Origin: Aeriscardovia aeriphila
GTDB taxonomy: Bacteria; Actinomycetota; Actinomycetes; Actinomycetales; Bifidobacteriaceae
Direction: 5' to 3'
Assembly: GCF_002259595.1 (NCBI RefSeq)
Contig: NZ_MWWU01000002.1
Coordinates: 124,001 to 188,000 of the forward strand
Length of the DNA stretch: 64,000 bases
Shown in pieces: positions 58,210-64,000 of the stretch; within the stretch, counting starts at the first letter, position 1; every line of letters begins with the position of its first letter. Position numbers and translations under genes: made by a program. Below the pieces are notes generated by a model. The model ran no database searches, was not told the DNA's origin, and saw only the letters and a list, made by a program, of their open reading frames with translations.

Positions 58210-59884
58210 CGAAAACGGCTCCCGCGATTACCGCCTCCTGCCACCCGCACTCGCCCTGTGGCTGGTCGCCGCCCTGCGCCTCAGCCACATCCTCTCGCTC
58301 AAATTCGGCCTTCTCATTGCGCTCAGCTTCCTGCTCATTCCCGTAGCCCTCGAGATTATCAGGACGCGTTATTCTCACAGCACACCTTTCACCGCCTGGT
58401 TTACTCACATGCTGAGCTCCCAGCTGGCTGTCACGGCGCTCGCACTGGTGATCATGCTCATCAGCTGTGAAGTATTGCTGATGAACCAACGTTCCGACCC
58501 GCTCATTCAGCTCGTCGCCAGTTCTTCACAACAAGCCTCTCACCACACGGTGCAACAAACTGCGCACAATTCGTGGCGATATTCAGCCCAATTCGCCACA
58601 CAGCGCAAGAAAGCATCAACTGCGCGCGAGCCGGTGCGGATCACCTTTGAACTCACTACTCCAGCTCTGGCAACGGCGAAGAAAGGCTTCGACTGCTATG
58701 CCGATGCCCGAGCTCTCAGCCTTCAACGCGCCCAGATTGTCACTGCGTCCTCAGCTCGAATCCGCATCTTTGCAACAGGCGCGCTGTGCCAGGCAGGAGT
58801 TGCGCAAGTGTGGAGTATGCCAGTGAAGCTCAGCCTTCCCCAATATGGAAATCAAGACGCCTGGGCCATGAAAAAAGAAGCGAAAACATCTGCTTCAACA
58901 GCACAGGGGAGTAGCTCAGAGAATAGTTCAGCGAGCAGTTCAACGGGCAGTTTTGCTGGTAGTGCAACTCAACCGCTTTCCTACCGAGTGCGAGCAGCAC
59001 CAGCCTTTCGTACTCGCATCGCCTCACTGCGCACTGCCTTCCTTCGCCAAACGCGGAAGCTCCCACCCACACAAGCGATTCTCGTACCTGGTGTCACGAT
59101 GGGAATCAGTGGGGCAGATGTGCTGAGCTCTCACCATGCTGACCTGCACGAACGAGAAGAAGAGCTCTCGCAATGGTTTCGCGAAGCAGGAATCATCCAC
59201 CTTCTCGCCGTCTCAGGCGGGCACTTGGCATTGATCAGAGAGTGGGCAAAAAGACGCTTAGCGTGTTCCCGCCTGTGGGCGAGCATGAAAGTGATGATCA
59301 GCCTCGCGCTGGTACTAGCATGCGCAAGCCTGCTCTTTCCCTCTGATTCTTTGCTCAGAGCTGTGGTCATGGCCTGCTTCACCAGCGTGGCACTCCTCAG
59401 AGGTCGCCCCGCGCAAAGCCTTTCTGCTCTGTGCTGGAGCGTCATGGGGGTGTTAATCTGTGCGCCATATTTGGCTCTCAGTGTGGGCTTCGCCTTCTCT
59501 TGCGCTGCAGTCGGTGGAATCATCCTGCTCGCTCATCACTGGGCACAGCTGATGAGTAAAACGTGGCTCTTGCGTGCCCTGGGTTTCAGTGCGAAAAGCC
59601 GAGAGAAACTCGGTGAAAGCTTGGCTCTCACCATGAGCGCGCAGGTGGCGATACTTCCTGTGCAGATGCTCATGCTCGGCCAGATGGGAAGTTCGATGCT
59701 CGTTGCTGTGCTCGCGAACTTTCTCGTCACACCGGTGGTGAGCGTGGCCACTATTGCGGGATTGCTTTCCTTGCTCACCAGTTGGCTTCTTCCGTGGTTG
59801 GGTTTCGCGTTTGCGGCAGTTAGTGGTGTCTGTTGTGAGGTGATGGCGTGGGTGGCGCACTTCGCTGTGTCGCTGCCACACTGA
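58196..59884 (+). CDS. comEC: ComEC/Rec2-type competence membrane channel protein
   Basis: Candidate channel passing single-stranded DNA through the membrane. N-terminal helices, a soluble insert (about 100-300) and the Competence domain with GIIHLLAVSGGHLALI, SDSLLRAVVMACFTSVALLRGRPAQSLSALCW and a final helix bundle. The C-terminal metallo-beta-lactamase domain of B. subtilis ComEC is absent, as in several actinobacteria. TTG 58196 with GGAGGGA 5 bp upstream is the best start, overlapping comEA by 14 bp. Confidence 0.87.
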   Translation: MSCVNENGSRDYRLLPPALALWLVAALRLSHILSLKFGLLIALSFLLIPVALEIIRTRYSHSTPFTAWFTHMLSSQLAVTALALVIMLISCEVLLMNQRSDPLIQLVASSSQQASHHTVQQTAHNSWRYSAQFATQRKKASTAREPVRITFELTTPALATAKKGFDCYADARALSLQRAQIVTASSARIRIFATGALCQAGVAQVWSMPVKLSLPQYGNQDAWAMKKEAKTSASTAQGSSSENSSASSSTGSFAGSATQPLSYRVRAAPAFRTRIASLRTAFLRQTRKLPPTQAILVPGVTMGISGADVLSSHHADLHEREEELSQWFREAGIIHLLAVSGGHLALIREWAKRRLACSRLWASMKVMISLALVLACASLLFPSDSLLRAVVMACFTSVALLRGRPAQSLSALCWSVMGVLICAPYLALSVGFAFSCAAVGGIILLAHHWAQLMSKTWLLRALGFSAKSREKLGESLALTMSAQVAILPVQMLMLGQMGSSMLVAVLANFLVTPVVSVATIAGLLSLLTSWLLPWLGFAFAAVSGVCCEVMAWVAHFAVSLPH

Positions 59885-59982
59885 ACGCATATTGAAGGCA
59901 CATCGAACGCGCACTGAGAGAGGGAATCACGCCGTCAGCTGCTTGTAACCCCGGTCGAATTACCATAGAGGAAGAAGGGAGA

Positions 59983-60927
59983 ATGATGGCTCAAACAGTG
60001 CAAACACCAGCCTTGAGCGTGATCAACGGTGGGGATGAGTTCCTCAATTCACGTCAAGCACGGCAATTACGTGACCACTTACGCGGCGACATGCCCGAAG
60101 CAGAGATCATCTCCCTCGACGCACAAGATGCCAGCGCTGCAGACCTGTGGGAAGCAGCATCACCATCCCTGCTCTCCACGCAGTCGATTGTCATCATTGA
60201 TAATCTGGACAAAGCCAGCGACGAACTGGTTGACGCGCTCGTGAGTTTCGCCCAGGAAGCGAAGAAAACGCACAACCTCGATAACCGCGTGATTGCGCGC
60301 AAACCCCAAGGCCAAAAAGGACAGGGTATTCTCAACCAGCTTTCTCGCGCAGGCGCTCAGGTTATCGCCGTGGCCGACTTTGACGTCAACGCCGAGTTCA
60401 CCGCACATCAGCGCACAGTGACAGCTCAGGCAGCGCAGCGCATTCGCGATGTTCTGGGCTCCGATTCGGGCGCAATGGCCGCTCTCGTTGATCAATTGTG
60501 TGACGATACGGATGCCAACCCCGTCGATATCGCCCAGGTTGACCAAGTGTTGGAAGGCTCTCCTGAGGTCACCGGCTTCCAGATCAGCGACGCCGCATTC
60601 TCGGGTAATGCTGCTCAAGCGATCGTGGCTTTACGCGATGGGCTTTCTCACGGCATTGCTCCTGCTGCCATCATTGGAGCGCTTGCTGCACATTTGCGTC
60701 AGCTCACGTTGAGCGCCGTCGACCCGCGCAAGCTGCCGAACGGGGTGTTTCGCTCCGATTGGGTGAGAAACCACTATCGCAAGGAGTCGCAAGGCTGGAC
60801 GAGCCAGGGGATTATCGCCTGTTTCCGAGCTCTCGCGCAAGCGGATAGTGATGCGAAATCTTCGGGTGCAGACCCTCTTTATCGTTTAGAGAGTGCTGTG
60901 GAACTGATTGCTCGTAAGGGAAGGTAG
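59983..60927 (+). CDS. holA: DNA polymerase III delta subunit
   Basis: Clamp-loader wrench that opens the beta clamp. Weakly conserved family, but LSVINGGDEFLNSRQARQL, DLWEAASPSLLSTQSIVIIDNLDKAS and the C-terminal collar ALRDGLSHGIAPAAIIGALAAHLRQL fit HolA, and it follows comEC as in most Gram-positives. GAAGAAGGGAG precedes ATG. Confidence 0.88.
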   Translation: MMAQTVQTPALSVINGGDEFLNSRQARQLRDHLRGDMPEAEIISLDAQDASAADLWEAASPSLLSTQSIVIIDNLDKASDELVDALVSFAQEAKKTHNLDNRVIARKPQGQKGQGILNQLSRAGAQVIAVADFDVNAEFTAHQRTVTAQAAQRIRDVLGSDSGAMAALVDQLCDDTDANPVDIAQVDQVLEGSPEVTGFQISDAAFSGNAAQAIVALRDGLSHGIAPAAIIGALAAHLRQLTLSAVDPRKLPNGVFRSDWVRNHYRKESQGWTSQGIIACFRALAQADSDAKSSGADPLYRLESAVELIARKGR

Positions 60928-60930
60928 AAA

Positions 60931-61563
60931 ATGGCACAGTTTGATGCCAATGGTTTTGTGGTCAGTGAGGAATTGCCGGCAGGCACTCCCGTTCTTACGC
61001 TTTCCGCCCCTACCGCCGAAGCAATGCGCCAGATTGGCATTGCGCTTGCTCGCCAGCTCACAAGCCAAGATGTTGTGCTGCTCTCCGGGCCACTGGGCGC
61101 GGGGAAAACCACTTTCGCCCAAGGAATTGGCAAAGGCTTGGGAATTGACGAGCCAATCGTGTCGCCTACCTTCACCATTGCTCGCGAACTGGATGGGCAT
61201 TTCGCCTCCGGTGCTCCTGCACACTTGGTGCATGTGGATGCGTATCGCATCGGCGGTGTCATGCATGCGCCGGGTAACGACACGATGGGTGCGCTGATGG
61301 ATGAGCTCGAATCCTTAGGTTTGGATGAAGAGCTCGAAGACCCTTCCGAAGGCACGGTGGTGCTGATGGAATGGGGCGAGCATATGGCTGGAATTTTGGC
61401 TGATACACGCCTCGAAGTTCATATTCACCGCAGCGAAGGAAACGACGAAGAAGACAGCACGGAGCTCAGTGCTGATGGAGAGCGCGTGGTCTCCATTGTT
61501 GGCGTGGGCTGGGGTGAGCGCTTTGATAATCTCAAGCGAGCTTTACAAGAAGTGAGTGACTGA
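60931..61563 (+). CDS. tsaE: tRNA threonylcarbamoyladenosine biosynthesis ATPase TsaE
   Basis: Small P-loop ATPase that assists TsaB-TsaD in t6A37 formation. Walker A GPLGAGKTTFAQ, VSPTFTIARE, the HVDAYRI motif and LMEWGEHMAGIL. An acidic insert (about 95-125) lengthens it to 210 residues. It begins 3 bp after holA. A motif copy encodes FDNLK near the end (61524). Confidence 0.94.
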   Translation: MAQFDANGFVVSEELPAGTPVLTLSAPTAEAMRQIGIALARQLTSQDVVLLSGPLGAGKTTFAQGIGKGLGIDEPIVSPTFTIARELDGHFASGAPAHLVHVDAYRIGGVMHAPGNDTMGALMDELESLGLDEELEDPSEGTVVLMEWGEHMAGILADTRLEVHIHRSEGNDEEDSTELSADGERVVSIVGVGWGERFDNLKRALQEVSD

Positions 61564-61564
61564 T

Positions 61565-63289
61565 ATGAAGAATGTTCTCGTCATCGATACTTCCTACGGA
61601 TTGAGCGTGGGAGTGGCCGGACATGAGCCTCTCACCCTCACCGACTCGCGCAAACACGTCGAGCAAATCGAGCCCAGCATTGCCAGCTCCTTGCAGCAAG
61701 CTGGCCTTGAGCCAACCCAGTTGAGCGATATCGTTGTGTGCACTGGCCCCGGGCCTTTCACCGGCTTGCGCGCGGGCATTGTGGCGGCTCGTGCTCTCGC
61801 ATTTGCCACGGGTGCGCGTTTGATTGGTCAGTCGATTATTCCTGCTCAAGCAAGCTGGTATGCCTACCAAAACCGCGAGAACACGCCTTACTATGTGCTT
61901 TCGCTCAACGATGCTCGCCGAAAGCAGCTGTACTGGCAGCTCTTCCAAGTCGTGGATGGCGAAGCCCTCGCCTCTTCGGTGATGGATATTGCTTACCCGG
62001 CAGATATTGCGCAGCGGGTGAGCTCGATCATTGCCAAAGCGCAAGAGGATGCTGACCAGCAGATTGGCTTTGTTCTGCCGTCTTCGCCTGCGCGCTTGGT
62101 AGTCGTGGGCCATGGCAGTGCAAAGTATGCTGCCGAATTTGAAAAACTAAGCAGTGATAATCTCGCAGTGGTTATTGATACTGACCAGTCGCTGACGCAA
62201 GAAAGTGCCGATTCGCTGGAGTTTATGGCCCAGCTGGCTGTTGCTGAGGCGGATAACCGTGAGGCGAGGGGTGAGCAGCCGCCAAGCAGCGAGCCGTTGT
62301 ATCTGCGTCGTCCTGATGCTGAGCTTCCGGGAGTTCCCAAGCCTGTGTTGGAGGGTAAGAATCGTGAGGCTGGCCAGGCGACTGCTGACGAGCTGTTGCC
62401 TCTGAATTTGAGGGCTCAGGCGCCGCAGACGCAGAAGCAGGCGGCTCAAGAGGCGCGTGATTTGGCGTGGAGCGAGTGGGATAAGGATGATCTCAAGCGT
62501 TTCGCCACGAAGACCGACCCTGGTGTGGATGATCCGGATGATCCAGACGAGTTGGAAACCTTCTCGAAGAAGAGTTCGCAAGCCGGCGCGGATCAGTTCA
62601 GTGATGAGATGAGCAACAGCATTCAGCACGGCGGCAAGCGTGACGGTGCGCAGCGCGTGATCCGTCGCGCTACGTACGCTGATATTCCACACATCCAGCA
62701 GTTGGAGGCTGAGGCTTTCGGCCCAGTCGGCTGGGATTCTCAGTTCCTGGATAAGGAGCTCGCCAAGCCTGATCAGGACCGCATCGTGGTGACTATCAAC
62801 AAGGAGATTGCAGGGTTCGCTGCTTCGTGGACACGGCAGAAAGGGGAGAGCATGATTCTCGACGTGTGCGTGTTCACTGCTTTCCGTCGTCAGCATGTTG
62901 CGAATGATCTCATGCTCTGGCTGCTGGATGATGCTGTGGCAAAAGGTCAACAGTACATGCTGTTGCAAGTCAAAGTGGTCAACCATGCGGCTCAACAGCT
63001 GTATCGTCAATTCGGTTTCGAAATCACACGCCGCATTGAGCATTACTACCTTCCTTATGAGGATGTGGATGCGTTTGAAATGAGGAAGGACCTGTCAACG
63101 TGGGCAAGTGAGCGCAGTCAATTTACATGCGCTTCCCAGCTTGCCAACGACTGCACGCCGGGGCAAGGCAATCCGATTCGCGAAGCTCAAGCTGACACGC
63201 GCCACGCTGAGGTAAGCGGTGCAGATGCGGGAAACGATACCGCTGGAAACGCCGCTCAAAACGCTGATGAGAAGGGGGAGGAGAACTGA
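61565..63289 (+). CDS. TsaB-RimI fusion protein
   Basis: Residues about 1-225 are TsaB ([35 protein letters not shown]), a partner of TsaD in t6A synthesis. A Gln/Ala/Asp-rich linker (about 225-355) follows, then a GNAT domain about 360-510 of RimI type ([48 protein letters not shown], acetyl-CoA loop) that acetylates the N-terminal Ala of S18. A final Ala/Gln-rich tail ends it. In many actinobacteria these are separate neighbouring genes. ATG 61565 is preferred to GTG 61556. Confidence 0.92.
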   Translation: MKNVLVIDTSYGLSVGVAGHEPLTLTDSRKHVEQIEPSIASSLQQAGLEPTQLSDIVVCTGPGPFTGLRAGIVAARALAFATGARLIGQSIIPAQASWYAYQNRENTPYYVLSLNDARRKQLYWQLFQVVDGEALASSVMDIAYPADIAQRVSSIIAKAQEDADQQIGFVLPSSPARLVVVGHGSAKYAAEFEKLSSDNLAVVIDTDQSLTQESADSLEFMAQLAVAEADNREARGEQPPSSEPLYLRRPDAELPGVPKPVLEGKNREAGQATADELLPLNLRAQAPQTQKQAAQEARDLAWSEWDKDDLKRFATKTDPGVDDPDDPDELETFSKKSSQAGADQFSDEMSNSIQHGGKRDGAQRVIRRATYADIPHIQQLEAEAFGPVGWDSQFLDKELAKPDQDRIVVTINKEIAGFAASWTRQKGESMILDVCVFTAFRRQHVANDLMLWLLDDAVAKGQQYMLLQVKVVNHAAQQLYRQFGFEITRRIEHYYLPYEDVDAFEMRKDLSTWASERSQFTCASQLANDCTPGQGNPIREAQADTRHAEVSGADAGNDTAGNAAQNADEKGEEN

Positions 63290-64000
63290 TGGCTGAGCCA
63301 ATCATCCTGGGCATCGAATCAACCTGCGACGAAACAGCAGCGGGAATCGTACAAGGAAACACCCTTCTTGCCAACGTAGTTGCCAGCTCTATGGATATGC
63401 ACGCTCGCTACGGCGGTGTGATTCCGGAAATCGCCTCGCGCGCGCATGCAGAAGCCTTCGTTCCTGTGGTGCAGAAGGCACTCGAGTCAGCAAATCTCGA
63501 TTTGAGTGATATCGACGGCATTGCTGTGTCCGCAGGCCCGGGCTTGGCCGGCTGCTTGGCTGTGGGAGTTTCTGGTGCGAAAGCCCTCGCCTTGGCTGCG
63601 AATAAGCCGATTTACGGTATCAACCATGTGATCGGCCATATTTCCGTCACCCAGTTGCAGTTTGGAGCAATCCCAGAAAATGCGCTGGCACTCATTGTTT
63701 CGGGCGGGCATACTTCGCTGTTGCAGGTGAAAGATATTGCTCGCGATGTGCGTATTGTGGGCACGACGTTGGATGATGCAGCAGGCGAGTGCTTCGATAA
63801 AATTGCTCGCTTGCTGGGTTTCCCCTACCCTGGAGGCCCTCATATTGACCGTCACGCGAAGCTCGGTGATAAGAATGCTTTGCGCGTTCCTCAAGGTTTA
63901 ACGAAAGGAAACGCGGGCAAGCAGCACCCGTATGATTTCTCCTTCTCCGGTGTGAAAACCGCCGTGGCTCGCTGGATCGAACAGCGCCAGGAGCAAGGTG
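63289..64000 (+). CDS. tsaD: TsaD tRNA N6-adenosine threonylcarbamoyltransferase, 3' end beyond window
   Basis: Catalytic subunit of t6A synthesis. [15 protein letters not shown] opens the ASKHA fold; HVIGHI holds the metal histidines; [29 protein letters not shown] and YPGGPHID follow, and [12 protein letters not shown] near the cut. The ATG overlaps the tsaB-rimI stop by one base. The frame stays open to the last base. Confidence 0.95.
   Translation, partial: MAEPIILGIESTCDETAAGIVQGNTLLANVVASSMDMHARYGGVIPEIASRAHAEAFVPVVQKALESANLDLSDIDGIAVSAGPGLAGCLAVGVSGAKALALAANKPIYGINHVIGHISVTQLQFGAIPENALALIVSGGHTSLLQVKDIARDVRIVGTTLDDAAGECFDKIARLLGFPYPGGPHIDRHAKLGDKNALRVPQGLTKGNAGKQHPYDFSFSGVKTAVARWIEQRQEQG

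Overview
The window looks like chromosomal DNA from a member of the Bifidobacteriaceae (Actinomycetota). The evidence is the gene order tyrS / TPR protein / NagD-type phosphatase / small ORF / tlyA / NAD kinase / recN, which is also the mycobacterial order, together with a TsaB-RimI fusion, a gluABCD-type amino-acid ABC transporter, a class Ib NrdHIEF reductase, a large GH2 beta-galactosidase and mid-50s GC content (judged by eye). The species cannot be fixed from the sequence alone.

Layout. 1-5.8 kb: end of an ECF transporter T subunit, an rRNA/tRNA 2'-O-methyltransferase and pheST. 5.9-8.7 kb: a collagen-like GPQ-repeat membrane protein and a degenerate relative of argininosuccinate lyase. 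8.9-12.9 kb: an MFS transporter in an operon with pyrD-pyrF-pyrE, without the earlier pyrimidine genes or pyrK. 13-16.6 kb: a membrane protein converging on metQ-metN-metI (methionine importer, minus strand). 17-28.1 kb: tyrS, an R/D/G-repeat TPR protein, NagD-like phosphatase, tlyA, nadK-recN (behind a LexA-like site), nadD and prs, then tRNA-Gln. 28.7-32.2 kb: lacZ on the minus strand. 32.4-38.2 kb: a small membrane protein, a HAD phosphatase interrupted by an amber codon, glmU, rsfS, a histidine phosphatase, a Ser-rich membrane protein and tRNA-Ala. 38.3-41.0 kb: an acquired metal/metalloid-resistance segment (ArsR-ArsC fusion, GC-rich CmtR-like repressor with a CDF exporter, and a decayed XRE regulator). 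41.0-47.1 kb: an MFS efflux protein, then nrdHIEF behind two NrdR boxes. 47.2-52.9 kb: DUF488, a CorA-type transporter with a hairpin-rich leader, and the glutamate-type ABC transporter. 53-64 kb: leuS, a PabC-like aminotransferase, comEA-comEC, holA and tsaE-tsaB/rimI-tsaD, the last cut by the window end.

The most striking signal is not a gene. The 8-mer TGATAATC (or its complement GATTATCA) occurs at least 41 times by hand count, against one to two expected by chance. Nine copies extend to TGATAATCTCAAG. It lies both between and inside genes, in both orientations, and several times as close inverted pairs, some of which form terminator stems. This is how DNA-uptake sequences behave in Neisseria and Pasteurellaceae, and comEA/comEC are in the same window. 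A genome-wide architectural or repeat role is also possible.

Other notable items are the ArgH-like pseudoenzyme, the pyrDFE/MFS cluster that suggests orotate or dihydroorotate uptake, the amber-interrupted phosphatase, a leaderless promoter for the CmtR-like repressor, and a candidate structured RNA upstream of the CorA gene.
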